Of a stretch of 64,000 bases of DNA, positions 1-11,372 are shown in pieces. Within the stretch, counting starts at the first letter, position 1, and the number at the start of each line of letters is the position of its first letter. Under the pieces are notes generated by a model. The model searched no databases. It saw nothing but the letters and a program-made list of their open reading frames with translations, and was not told where the DNA came from. The stretch spans positions 390,091 to 454,090 of the forward strand of contig CANNZV010000126.1 of assembly GCA_947561585.1 (NCBI GenBank), read 5' to 3'. The DNA comes from Caprella mutica (lineage: Eukaryota; Arthropoda; Malacostraca; Amphipoda; Caprellidae). A program made the translations under genes and the position numbers.

Positions 1-748
1 TGCCTAATTATATAAAAAGTATCAAATAGCAAGGTAGGTTTTACCTTTCTTAGAAATAAAAATCCAATATACTTATTTATAGGTTGCACAATTCTGATGC
101 ATAATGTACCTAGAATCTAGCCTTGTCTAGTCCTTGACTCTCAAAAGGGAGAATGTACAGGTCCGGTATGCCTATGTAATATAACAGTCATATTAATCCC
201 TTAGATTGTTTTTGTGCCAATAATAATGGTTAGATATACTAGTATTATTGTCAACTTTAAGTTTATTTCTTTGCCATTCGTAACTAACTATAAGCAGCAG
301 TATAAGTTTATAGTTGCCATTTATTCCAAATGCATTTCCATACGTGTACCTTTCTTGTGAATCACTGAAAAGAGTGTCCGCACGAAGTCAATTTCTCAAA
401 TCACAATTTTCTAAATTCCTATTATTTTAAAATTCTATAAATTTATCATCGTGTACCCAGACAAATTATAAAATAAAATTGAAAATGTGAAATAAGTAGA
501 CTGTCTTATTATTAGAACAGATGATATTTGTTCAGCACATATAAACAGCCTTCACATTTCCCCAATATCTGTTGAAAAGTTACAGCGTTCACATCAAAGT
601 TAAATATCTTATATTTTCTCAATAATGTATGAATAGGTAATTATTTATTCCATATGAAGTAGTATATGTTAACACGACGAGCAGCAAAACCGAAATCAAT
701 CTTAATTAAACGAGTTTCTGAACTGTTCTCCAAGACATCCTGGAAGAT
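1..748. other. AT-rich intergenic or intronic DNA
   Basis: I see no credible gene, RNA or mobile element here. The sequence is AT-rich with scattered poly-A/T. It ends at the first 13-bp minisatellite. Open frames that enter this stretch from the right are read-through from the array. Confidence 0.6.
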
Positions 749-2328
749 GATACCATGCAGTGATACCATGCAGTGATACCATGCAGTGATACTATGCAGT
801 GATACCATGCAGTGATACCATGCAGTGATACCATGTACCATGCAGTGATACCATGCAGTGATACCATGCAGTGATACCATGCAGTGATACCATGCATTGA
901 TACCATGCAGTGATACCATGTACCATGCAGTGATACCATGCAGTGATACCATGCAGTGATACCATGCAGTGATACCATGCATTGATACCATGCAGTGATA
1001 CCATGTACCATGCAGTGATACCATGCAGTGATACCATGCAGTGATACCATGAAGTGATACCATGCAGTGATACCATGCAGCAGTGATACCATGCATTGAT
1101 ACCATGCAGTGATACCATGCATTGATACCATGAAGTGATACCATGCATTGATACCATGCAGTGATACCATGCAATGATACCATGCAGTGATACCATGCAG
1201 TGATACCATGAAGTGATACCATGCAGTGATACCATGCAGTGATACCATGCAGTGATAACATGCAGTGATACCATGCAGTGATACCATGCAGTGATACCAT
1301 GCAGTGATACCATGCAGTGATACCATGCAGTGATACCATGCAGTGATACCATGCAGTGATACCATGCAGTGATACCATGCAGTGATACCATGAAGTGATA
1401 CCATGCAGTGATACCATGCAGCAGTGATACCATGCATTGATACCATGCAGTGATACCATGAATTGATACCATGAAGTGATACCATGCATTGATACCATGC
1501 AGTGATACCATGCAATGATACCATGCAGTGATACCATGCAGTGATACCATGCATTGATACCATGAAGTGATACCATGCATTGATACCATGCAGTGATACC
1601 ATGCAATGATACCATGCAGTGATACCATGCAGTGATACCATGAAGTGATACCATGCAGTGATACCATGAAGTGATACCATGCAGTAATACCATGCAGTGA
1701 TACCATGCAGTGATACCATGCAGTGATACCATGCAGTGATACCATGCAGTGATACCATGCATTGATACCATGAAGTGATACCATGCATTGATACCATGCA
1801 GTGATACCATGCAATGATACCATGCAGTGATACCATGCAGTGATACCATGAAGTGATACCATGCAGTGATACCATGCAGTGATACCATGCAGTGATAACA
1901 TGCAGTGATACCATGCAGTGATACCATGCAGTGATACCATGCAGTGATACCATGCAGTGATACCATGCAGTGATACCATGCAGTGATACCATGCAGTGAT
2001 ACCATGCAGTGATACCATGCATTGATACCATGAAGTGATACCATGCATTGATACCATGCAGTGATACCATGCAATGATACCATGCAGTGATACCATGCAG
2101 TGATACCATGAAGTGATACCATGCAGTGATACCATGAAGTGATACCATGCAGTAATACCATGCAGTGATACCATGCAGTGATATCATGCAGTGATACCAT
2201 GCAGTGATACCGTGCAGTAATACCATGCAGTGATATCATGCAGTGATATCATGCAGTGATACCATGCAGTGATACCGTGCAGTAATACCATGCAGTGATA
2301 CCATGCAGTGATATCATGCAGTGATAAC
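749..2328. repeat. 13-bp minisatellite (gataccatgcagt), about 120 units
   Basis: The unit gataccatgcagt is tandemly repeated with variants at a few positions (gcattgat, gaagtgat, gcaatgat, gtaatacc). Truncated junctions of the type ccatgtaccatg occur near 835, 918 and 1013, and a 3-bp insertion (gcagcagt) occurs twice. The variants are not random: a block running gaagtgat, gcattgat, gcagtgat, gcaatgat recurs near 1130, 1561, 1770 and 2030. The last two are 260 bp, or 20 units, apart. Three frames of the minus strand stay open for 460-530 codons only because the unit lacks stops on that strand and 13 x 3 = 39. I do not call a protein. Confidence 0.97.
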
Positions 2329-2518
2329 AGGCGACGATCTTCCATAAGAACACAAAATTTTTACTCAATGGCGTCACCTAAATATCTAGCAAAAAGAAAG
2401 AAAACGATCAGAAGCAGCATTCGCAGCCTAATTTACAACTAACGGCTTGCGTCTTGTTTGACTAGAGCCCCCAAAACTATTCAAGTCCGACAAGTTCTTC
2501 CCAACGTCCCACTCTGCT
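2329..2518. other. Unique spacer between minisatellite and MITE
   Basis: Short unique sequence with an ATG-initiated 23-codon frame on the + strand (from about 2369) that is rich in Lys and Arg. It is too short to call. Nothing else is recognised. Confidence 0.4.
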
Positions 2519-2676
2519 CACACTGAAAAAATACGAGTCAAATTGACTCAAAATGTGAGTTTTCAGTTTGGTTCAAAACCGACTCAAAAATGTGAGTCAA
2601 TTTGACTCATCCTAACATTTTACTCAAAATCAAAAGTCATATTGACTAGTAATTTCGCCATTTTTTTCTCAGTGTG
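2519..2676. mobile_element. Small MITE with CACACTGA(G)AAAAAA ends
   Basis: The left end reads CACACTGAAAAAA and the right end reads TTTTTTTCTCAGTGTG, which is its reverse complement apart from one base. The interior repeats the motif gagtcaa/ttgactc on both strands, so much of the element could fold back. No target-site duplication is clear. It has no coding capacity. The right terminus also has the form of a 3' splice site (a pyrimidine run followed by CAG). Confidence 0.6.
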
Positions 2677-4088
2677 GGTTGATTGTAAGAACGCATTGCC
2701 GACACCTACAATAGGGTGGATAGAAGAACACAACGAGCTAAAAATACTAACATCAACAGTCATATCTTCACTCTTGTGCCACCAATGGAAGCCATAAAGA
2801 CACAGTAAATGTGTAAGTGCGATGCCTGTCAGTAAACTAAAAAAATTTTGGAGATTGTGGCTATGATTATTTTAGGCCCTAAACCACGATCTATAATATC
2901 AAATGGGTACTTTAGGTGTGGAATAAATTGAAGATACACATTGATAACAATAGAGGGAGGTATGTTTTGTTACATAATAAGGAAATGTTTCAATAATTAC
3001 TATAATGGATGAAGTGTGTACATTGTGATACAATCTATGTAAAGGTACACTTCTTTATTGGTGAAAAGAGTGTTAGACTCTGCGCCTATTGTAGTGCAAA
3101 AAAGAAGCAGCTTGGCACGTGTATTGTACTCTATATCTAATGTACATCTAACTCTCTGACTTAATATACCAGTTTCTAGAAATGTTACTTAAGTAACTTA
3201 AAGACCTCACACAATTGTAAATAACTTTTTAGGTCGATATTTTCTATCTGAATCTGGAAATCCTTTGCTGATTCAAGTCCTTGGGTGCAGTCACTTCTTG
3301 AGAGTATTGCACATGCACCATTTAATCCTGTGGATGCATAGGTACACAATATACCTGCAGCTCCTCTCAAGAAAAACTAACATTCTCCAAAAGTGTTCAC
3401 TTGAAAGTAAAAAAAGGGAGCCAGACATATGAGACACTGGATTCTATCATTGCCAGTAAAATTACACGTGATTTTTAATTCTTTAATAGAAAGATAAAAA
3501 TGTTACATATTAAAGTAACAAAAATTAAGTAAAAGGATAAGATTATAGTTTTTAACATTTTTATATGAATATTTCAATTCAATATATGCTGACTTTTTAG
3601 ATCTAAACTGAAGAAATATGGCGACATTATCTTTAGTCAATATTTAAAAATCGTTTTTTAATAACAATTCCTATGTGTAACCAAGTTGAGTTTGCACACA
3701 CACACACAGCAAATGAATTAGAAAATAGTCACATAATGTAACCTTACTGGCTATACTTGCCTTTGCTAATTAACTAGCTCTTAGTGACACTTAAATGAAT
3801 CTTTGATTAATAATGGCATAGAATATTTATAATGTTAATTTAAGATCAGTAAAAGAACTGATGTTTAAGTATAGAGATGAACATTTTCAAATACTATACA
3901 TATGTAATTATACATTACGTATTATTATATGCTTATTACCAATTACATGTTTTAACTTATCCTAAAAAAATATAATTCAAATTGTTGATTTGTTTAATTC
4001 ATTGGTAGAGTGTCTAATAAATAATTTATAGGTCTATTTATCAACTGATGGTACTATTAGCAACAGGAGTGATAGTTAGTCCTACTGT
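2677..4088. other. Unique AT-rich interval with weak open frames
   Basis: Mostly featureless. A frame is open on + from the MITE edge to about 2803 (ending HQWKP). A minus frame from about 3370 to 3185 follows a T-rich stretch and could be a small exon (GAAGILCTYASTGLNGACAI at its start). Both are short enough to be chance. A short CA run lies at about 3695-3708. Confidence 0.35.
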
Positions 4089-5014
4089 ACCTATCACCAA
4101 TACCTATCACCAATACCTATCACCATTACCTATCACCAATACCTATCACCAATACCTATCACCATTACCTATCACCAATACCTATCACCAATACCTATCA
4201 CCATTACCTATCACCAATACCTATCACCAATACCTATCACCATTACCTATCACCAATACCTATCACCAATACCTATCACCAATACCTATCACCAATACCT
4301 ATCACCAATACCTATCACCAATACCTATCACCATTACCTATCACCAATACCTATCACCAATACCTATCACCAATACCTATCACCAATACCTATCACCAAT
4401 ACCTATCACCAATACCTATCACCAATACCTATCACCAATACCTATCACTTATACCTATCACCAATACCTATCACCAATACCTATCACCAATACCTATCAC
4501 CAATACCTATCACCAATACCTATCACCAATACCTATCACTTATACCTATCACCAATACCTATCACCAATACCTATCACCATTACCTATCACCAATACCTA
4601 TCACCAATACCTATCACCATTACCTATCACTTATACCTATCACCAATACCTATCACCAATACCTATCACCAATACCTATCACCAATACCTATCACCAATA
4701 CCTATCACCATTACCTATCACCAATACCTATCACCAATACCTATCACCATTACCTATCACCAATACCTATCACCAATACCTATCACCAATACCTATCACC
4801 AATACCTATCACCATTATCTATCACCAATACCTATCACCAATACCTATCACCATTACCTATCACCAATACCTATCACCAATACCTATCACCAATACCTAT
4901 CACCATTACCTATCACCAATACCTATCACTATTACCTATCACCATTACCTATCACCATTACCTATCACCAATACCTATCACCAATACCTATCACCAATAC
5001 CTATCACCATTACC
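4089..5014. repeat. 13-bp minisatellite (acctatcaccaat), about 71 units, G-free on + strand
   Basis: The unit acctatcaccaat alternates with acctatcaccatt and a few acctatcacttat variants. At the left end the variants are ordered caat-caat-catt, giving a 39-bp higher-order period that repeats several times from 4089 to about 4290. I see no G on the + strand across the whole array. Because 13 is not a multiple of 3, one frame cycles through PITNTYHQYLSPL and remains open. This is an artefact of composition, not a protein. Confidence 0.97.
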
Positions 5015-6593
5015 TTTGCTGTCAGTAATACAGGCGAGCCAATTAATGTGGTCCAATTGGTTGTCTTTTGTGCCTCTTTCACTCATTAGTGTTTGCATCT
5101 CTCGTCAATTAGTCCAAATGATGGACCAACAGGAAATTATTACCAATTAGGCAATCTTCAATTAAAATGATTTGCGTACGCGATATCAAATCACATATGC
5201 ATGGGATATAGTCTTCGGAAGTATATGTATGTATAATGTATATACAGGGTATACCGCAGCAAAATCGGAACTATTCTGTAATTCGAAGTATTTTTCTAAC
5301 TATTCATTTAATGATTATAAAAATATATCTGATAATCTTAAAATAATATTATAAAATATGTATAATAATATTAGATTAGTTTCGTTGGGCAGGGCAGAAT
5401 TTTAGTCCGACGACGGATAATGAAATATGTAGCGAGACCCGCTGGGAACTCTCCTTCAGACATTATTAAGAGTACTGCTACGTGAAGACCACAGTGTATC
5501 TACTTGTGGCAAAGTTTGATGTCGAGGGTAAAGTTGAAAGAAGTCACCATAGACCTCGAAATGATCGAAAGCGAATTCAAACTTTTCTGGTGGGACTGGG
5601 AAAGTCGTTCGATGTCAAAATTGGCCAAAAGATGCAACGTACGTATTGTAGAAATAAAGAGGAGTTGTTCCTGGCAAGAGGATCTTCAAAATAATCGACC
5701 GAAAGGGTTATCTTATATTGAATTGTGTTATAGATTGTTAAGATAACTGAAATAAATGCTAAAATAATCCTTTTACCTATTTTATCAATTGAATTAGGAA
5801 ACTTCGAAATAATTCTAAAAGTCCTTAGTTAGCTGCAGGATCCTGTTTTTATAAGACCATCATTTTCATATATTATATTCAATCCATTTATAAAAAGATG
5901 TAGTACCTCACTTAGATATATATAGTTTTTTTTAAATAACTAAATTGAGGTGATAAAAAGTACGTTGATTGTTACATAATTGACGTAGTTAACCTTTTAA
6001 TTAGTTGCTGTTGTTAGTAATCTAAAGCGAGATATGATATAGGTAAGGTAAGAGTGGAGCTAGTGTAACTATTGTGGTACTGAAAAGAGTGAGGCATACA
6101 AGAGACCTCCGGTAAATATCTCATTGTTAATTATTTTTATGCTTCTTTGTAGTTATTAGAAGCCATAAAAAAATCATAGTTTACATTTGGCCTAAAAGAT
6201 GTGACACCTAACAACATGTAAGTTAATCTCTTTGGCCTCATTTGCACTATTTTGGTGATGGAGTCTATTGATGAGCTTAACTTGTCGGAATAAACTGCTG
6301 TTTGGGGTGAAGGAGACCATGTGTGTGCAGGGTTATTTTGTCCCTTTCTTTTGATTAAGACCTCATTGAATTGTAATAAATATAGTAGATTATGTATTTA
6401 CATATTTTACAAACAACGTGTTGGTTCAGAAATTTCAAAATATTTAAAATGTCTCGTTTTCTAGCTCATATCACTCTTTAAAACCAGTTAAAATGTTTTG
6501 TGAATTGTGATATGAAGCGTGGAAACTGTTTGCCCTGTGTTCATTGATCCGAATTTTCATGTGGTAATTATCTCTATTAAAAAAATTCTATAG
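5015..6593. other. AT-rich interval with possible transposon 5' remnants
   Basis: No firm gene. At 5230-5260 the string tatacagggtatacc resembles the outer end of a mariner-like inverted repeat. At about 5504-5740 a + frame reads LEMIESEFKLFWWDWESRSM and then SKLAKRCNV, which is faintly like a Tc1-type helix-turn-helix region. These could be the 5' part of the relic transposon whose 3' end lies at 6594-6887, but the intervening 850 bp shows nothing recognisable. This is weak. Confidence 0.3.
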
Positions 6594-6887
6594 ACAGATA
6601 CCCCACCTTATTGGTCAACAACTGTTAGACAGTGGCTGAATGGAAAGTTTCTGTACAGGTAGATTGGCAGAGGTTCAGGTGGTGACTTGGTCACATACTT
6701 TGTAATATCTTTCTATAGGGATTCATCAAGAGTAAAGACTCAACCCACTGATATCAATGTGTTGAACAATCCGTTAACTAATTGCAAATTAACCTTGGAA
6801 ATGATGCATAACAATTTGGATTCATTCCAGACTCGTCTAAATTTAGTCGTCCGAAACAATTACTATATTACTAGCAACTATATTTAA
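6594..6887 (+). pseudogene. 3' end of a mariner/IS630-type DDE transposase relic
   Basis: Translation in one frame gives a degraded Asp-x-x-PPYW motif (standing for the usual DGAPPHW around the second catalytic Asp, codon 6597-6599). RQWLNGKF and IGRGSG follow, with one internal stop at about 6660. After a small deletion comes a tail with TDINVLNN, EMMHNN and FQTRLNLVVRN, ending in a stop at 6885-6887. The order and spacing match the C-terminal half of mariner-like transposases of the DDE_3 type. The catalytic core is broken and the N-terminal half is missing. The same 3' region, including downstream non-coding sequence, recurs near 21.57-21.8 kb. The Tc1 element at 6914 sits about 26 bp downstream. 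Confidence 0.7.
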
Positions 6888-6913
6888 TTACTAACTGAAA
6901 TATAATATACATA

Positions 6914-8495
6914 CAGTAGCGAGCATAAGTTAAGAGACAGTGAAAAAAGTTAAACATTTTTGTTTATTTCAAAAGAACTAGACATTGAAAATACGTGAAA
7001 CTTGACATCACTAAAGATACATATCCTGTGGGTATTTGGTAAAAATATTAGCAAAATCAAACAAATATTTAACAAAATATTTAACAATTGCCATCAGAGG
7101 ACGAAAAGGGTACCGAGCAAAAGTTAAGAAACAGTTGTTAATAAACGGGTATGAACTGAATAATCTTAGTTTAAAGGACTGTTTCAATGTATTAAATTGT
7201 TACTAAAGGTCATCAAATTATTGGAACAAAACTATCGCCGCGAATACACCTGCTACTCGGAAACAAGTGTCTCTCTGTGAAAAAAACGCCTTTTTTATCA
7301 TCACAAGTCACTTTCTGAAATTGCAAGCATCATAGAAAAATCTAAGAGTGTTGTGCTTCGCATTGTTAATACTTTCAAAGAGTCTACTTCAATTGATACA
7401 AAACGAGGATCAGATAGACCACCAAAAACTACCCCCAGAGAAGATCGTGCCATGGTGAGACTGTGCATAAAGGACCGTTTCAAGACTGCTGCAGGTATTG
7501 GTCTCAATGTCTCCAGATTCACAGTTTATCGAAGTTTGAACAGAGTAGGATTAAAAGCCTGGATGCTGTATCGAAGCCTCTGATATCGAAAAAGAACCAA
7601 ACTGCAAAGCTTCAGTTTGCCAAGGATCATTTCGTTTGATCGAAGGAGCAGTGGTCCATGGTTCATCTCAGCGATGAATCTAAATTTAATGTGATCGGAA
7701 GTGACAGTAAATGTATGTTTGACGTAATGTAGGTGAAAAACTGTCCCTGAAGTGCATTAAGAAAATAGTGGAACATGTAGAAGACAGCATGATGGTCTGT
7801 GGCACCATTTCTGCAGCGTGAACAGGCCCAGTCGTTCATCTGCATGGAGTGGTCAACGCAGCAGTGTATAAGCAACTTCTCATCCACCATTGCATTCCAT
7901 ATTTGCAATCATTTGATTCTCAACCACGGATTTTGATGCAAGGCAATTCTCCTTCTCACACGGCTAAATCTGTGAAAGCATACATAGAAAGTAAATGAGA
8001 TTCTCTTATAAGCTGGCCTGCTCAGAGCCCCGAATTGAACCCCATTGAAATCATTTGGAAGGTAATTGGTGATGGTGCTCAAGAACGCAATCCCAAAAAT
8101 CAGGATCATCTGTGGAGATTCCTGAAAGAAGAGTGACAGAAGATAACTCCATAATTCTGCTAAAAATTGATTGATTCCTGTAATAATCGATGCAATGAGG
8201 TCATCAAAAATAAAGGACTCTTCACAAAATATTAATTTTGTATATCTAATTAGCCAATAGTTAATGCAATGACAACTGTTCCTTAACTTTTGCTCGGTGT
8301 TCTTTTTGGTCTCTGATGGCAATAGTTGATTATTTAGTTAAATATTTCTTTCATTTTCTAATATTTCTAGGAAACACTCACAGTATGTGTAACTTCATTG
8401 TTGTCAAGTTTCACGTATTTTCGTTGAATAGTTTCTTTGCAATAAACAAAAATGTTGAATTTGTTTCACTGTCCCTTAACTTATGCTCGCTACTG
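6914..8495 (+). mobile_element. Complete, inactive Tc1-type transposon with IR/DR ends
   Basis: The ends are CAGTAGCGAGCATAAGTTAA at 6914 and its reverse complement ending at 8495, flanked by TA on both sides (6912-6913 and 8496-8497). The inverted repeats extend for about 230 bp. Each contains two related copies of a transposase-binding-type motif: an outer GCGAGCATAAGTTAAG and an inner CCGAGCAAAAGTTAAG, about 193 bp apart at both ends. This is the IR/DR layout known from Tc1 elements such as Sleeping Beauty. The interior carries one decayed transposase on +. The element is 1582 bp, a normal length. It is inserted in the 3' flank of an older relic. Confidence 0.93.
7296..8190 (+). pseudogene. 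Tc1 transposase, DD34E, frameshifted and catalytically dead
   Basis: An N-terminal helix-turn-helix part is readable (LSEIASIIEKSKSVVLRIVN), followed by a GRPRKTT-like DRPPKTT linker near 7410. The frame then shifts near 7575 into a segment with PLISKKNQTAKLQFAKDH and SDESKFNVIGSD, where the first catalytic Asp is codon 7673-7675. A second frameshift lies before LMQGNSPSHTAK. Codon 7942-7944 there is GGC, Gly, where the second catalytic Asp belongs. The third residue, Glu of NPIE, is codon 8047-8049, exactly 34 residues later, hence DD34E. In-frame stops occur near 7635, 7819, 7996 and 8134. With at least two frameshifts, several stops and a missing Asp, it cannot be active. Confidence 0.9.
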
Positions 8496-8884
8496 TATAT
8501 TAATTTGAATATTAACTAAACCTAAGATTATTATAAACGAGTGATTTGTTGAAAAGAACAAAACACTTTAAGGATAAATCATAAGCACAGCGAAATAAAA
8601 CAGTGTTTACACTAAGCACGCTGAGTTAAGTTACAAATGTTCATATTCAATGCGTAGTGATTTAATAAACTCTCACTGAGACAAAGATCTTCGTTTCCAT
8701 TTGGTCTCACATAATAGAAATTATAAATTCTTATAAAGCGAGTCTTAAAGGCGCAATTACTCACTTCATTTGCTTGAATGGAGATGAATATCAAAATGGA
8801 ATAGGATATTCATTTTTATATCAATTTAATTTTTGCAATGGTGGTTGGAATAAATGAACTATAATAGAGACTGGACTGAAATTG
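8496..8884. other. AT-rich spacer; continuation of relic transposon flank
   Basis: The first about 60 bp (tttgaatattaactaaacct) align with sequence following the second relic near 21.78 kb, so the Tc1 split an older element. The rest is unique AT-rich DNA with no gene seen. Confidence 0.45.
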
Positions 8885-9314
8885 TATATTCCTCCCCGGT
8901 ATATTCCACCCTAGGTATACCTCACCCTAGGTATATTCCACCCTAGGTATATTCCACCATGGGTATATTCCTCCCTATAGGTATATTCCACCATGGGTAT
9001 ATTCCATCCTAGGTATTTTCCACCCTACGTGTATTTCACCCTACGTATATTTCACCCTAGGTATATTCCACCCCCGGTATATTCCACTCTAGGTATATTC
9101 CACTCTAGATATATTCCACCCCCCGGTATATTCCACTCTAGGTATATTCCACTCTAGGTATATTCCACCCCCCGGTATATTCCACTCTAGGTATATTCCA
9201 CTCTAGGTATATTCCACTCTAGGTATATTCCACTCTAGGTATATTCCACCCTAGGTATATTCCATCCTAGGTATATTCCACCCTAGGTATATTCCATCCT
9301 AGGTATATTCCACC
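8885..9314. repeat. 16-bp minisatellite (aggtatattccaccct), about 27 units
   Basis: The unit is aggtatattccaccct with variants ccactct, ccatcct, ccaccccc and one ctccct. Each unit contains GGTATATTCC. Units with ccatcct and ccaccct alternate at the right end (9240-9312), giving a 32-bp dimeric period there. Confidence 0.95.
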
Positions 9315-9562
9315 CCACTTGTTAGTTATTGATAGTAATTATTTATTAAGATTTCATATAATTCTAGGTTATTTTCATTTTCATTGTAAAAAATTAAACG
9401 TTTTGTTGGTCTATAACAAAATCTATATTTTTCACTACACATGTGATAGAACAGCAGAAAGAAAGGTTGTGTGAACGCTCTTTATCAGTTGAGGTATTTA
9501 GATTTTCAATCTCAAGCTGATTATCTTCACTATCACCGTTTCCGTTTTCTATGTCTACGAAC

Positions 9563-9598
9563 GGTACTTATTTCGAGACATGACTCGAAATGAGTACC
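9563..9598. repeat. Inverted repeat (hairpin)
   Basis: The arms ggtacttatttcgag and ctcgaaatgagtacc surround a 6-nt loop with one mismatch. It is not followed by features of a terminator or RNA gene. It may be a decayed MITE centre. Confidence 0.7.
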
Positions 9599-10316
9599 AC
9601 TTTTATTAAAGTGAGTTGTACTTAAAGCGAGGCCTGCTTGATCTACAAATTATGAATTATTTTTAAAAGCCAAATGACAAATACTTGAACTCTAGCGCTG
9701 CAATTTTTAATTCACTGGTCTGTGCTTCTTCAACCACGGAATTGTTTTTTCTATTAATGGATAAAATCTTTTGAATTTTTTTGTAGAGAACACAATTTCC
9801 CTGCAATAAAAGTGGGAATATCCAGCCAAGGAATCTCCTCTGATGAAAAAAAAAACTGTTTTAGGTAATTTGAGGGAACCCCCACCAAACGGAGACACTA
9901 AATCAATTTAGTTTCTACTTTTAACCAGCTGTTATCACCAGCAACATTTCACCTAAACACATTGCTGTGTAGTTGTGAACCGCAAACCTCTGTCATAGAA
10001 ATATTTATATAAACATTCAAATGAAACACTGGTAACAAGTACGTGAGAAAGAAACTCTATATTATATCAATAAATATCATATCAAGAGATATCATTATTA
10101 AAGAACCGAATAATTCAACAACTACATCGTAATTCAACTGATTAGCGTTTACTACGAAACTAAATTCTATTAATATCTGAAATATGTTAAAGGGAATCGT
10201 ATAAATCAAACATCTATAATATGTATTTAATTTAATCACCACAAAGCGCCTCTCAGTGATGATGTGTCGTAAAAGTTTTCACACGTCTTTGTCAACGACT
10301 GTCGTATTTGTATTCC

Positions 10317-10344
10317 CGTAAACGTTCAGCAAAGAACGTTTACG
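10317..10344. repeat. Inverted repeat (hairpin)
   Basis: The perfect 11-bp arms cgtaaacgttc and gaacgtttacg surround a 6-nt loop (agcaaa). The function is unknown. Confidence 0.75.
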
Positions 10345-10787
10345 TATCTGAGTAGTATAATATTTGTATTTATAACTCTAGAAGTTTTTTTTTGTTAGTA
10401 TATAGTTTTATAGACATATTTCTTACATTTGATTTTAAAACGGTAATGAAAATATAACACCATCTATTGTAAAAATATAAACAACGCCATCTATCGGATT
10501 TTCGATCAAACTTCTAATAAAAACCCTATTTTCGTAAAATACAGCGATTTCAGCTGAAATATATCATGACAATAGCTAATTAATGTTTATCTATTAGATT
10601 ATGTTAAAGTTTTGTTCTTTTTTTCATTTTCAAATATGATGTGTGAATAGTAAAACCCTTTGACCTCTACCGGCCAGGTTTGATAGTCACAAAATTGATA
10701 CTTTACTTGTGTTTACTATAAAAAAGTATTCCTTTTTTTGGTAAAAAATTGTCATATTTTCGACGAAAGGACCTAGAACTGTATTTA

Positions 10788-11372
10788 CCCCTCAAACAGA
10801 TCGGTCAAGTGGTCAAGTGAATCCTGTGGTGTATTTGCCCTCAAACAGATCGGTCAAGTGGTCAAGTGAATCCTGTGGTTTGTTTACCCCTCAAACAATT
10901 CGGTCAAGTGGTCAAGCGAATCCTGTGGTGTGTTTACCCTTCAAACAGATCGGTCAAGTGGTCAAGTGAATCCTGTGGTTTGTTTACCCCTCAAACAATT
11001 CGGTCAAGTGGTCAAGCGAATCCTGTGGTGGGTTTACCCCTCAAACAGATCGGTCAAGTGGTCAAGCGAATCCTGTGGTGTATTTACCCTTCAAATAGAT
11101 CGGTCAAGTGGTCAAGTGAATCCTGTGGTTTGTTTAACCCTCAAACAATTCGGTCAAGTGGTCAAGCGAATCCTGTGGTGGGTTTACCCCTTCAAACAGA
11201 TCGGTCAAGTGGTCAAGCGAATCCTGTGGTGGGTTTACCCCTCAAACAGATCGGCCAAGTGGTCAAGCGAATCCTGTGGTGTATTAACCCTTCAAACAGA
11301 TCGGTCAAGTGGTCAAGTGAATCTGTGGAGTATTCACCCCTCAAACAGATCGGTCAAGTGGCCAGACTATTT
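10788..11372. repeat. 49-50-bp minisatellite with TCAAGTG doublets, about 12 units
   Basis: Each unit holds ctcaaacagatcggtcaagt, then ggtcaagtgaatcctgtggt and a variable gtgtttac part. Units differ at cagat/caatt and at gtgaatcc/gcgaatcc. The 1-bp length differences (49 or 50) shift the reading frame between units, so the two overlapping open frames of 170-180 codons are not coding. Each unit contains two TCAAGTG/TCAAGCG motifs 8 bp apart. Confidence 0.95.

Larger units (their letters stand above)
9315..10787. other. AT-rich intergenic or intronic DNA with two short hairpins
   Basis: No gene seen. A 15-bp inverted repeat (ggtacttatttcgag with one mismatch, 6-nt loop) spans 9563-9598. An 11-bp perfect one (cgtaaacgttc) spans 10317-10344. 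Two copies of a motif like cgccatctatcgg (about 10463 and 10484) lie close together. Such motifs are common in dispersed insect repeats. Confidence 0.5.

Noticed and set aside
641..2239. Open frames of 460-532 codons on the minus strand
   Set aside because: They are the 13-bp minisatellite read in three frames. There is no unique domain, and the apparent proteins are the same peptide in different phases.
5482..5746. Overlapping 70- and 80-codon frames as a host gene
   Set aside because: Two competing frames with no start context or splice sites. At best a faint transposase remnant; frames of this length are expected by chance here.
7909..8322. 137-codon minus-strand frame
   Set aside because: It lies antisense to the Tc1 transposase remnant and inside its inverted repeat. 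The + strand motifs explain the sequence.
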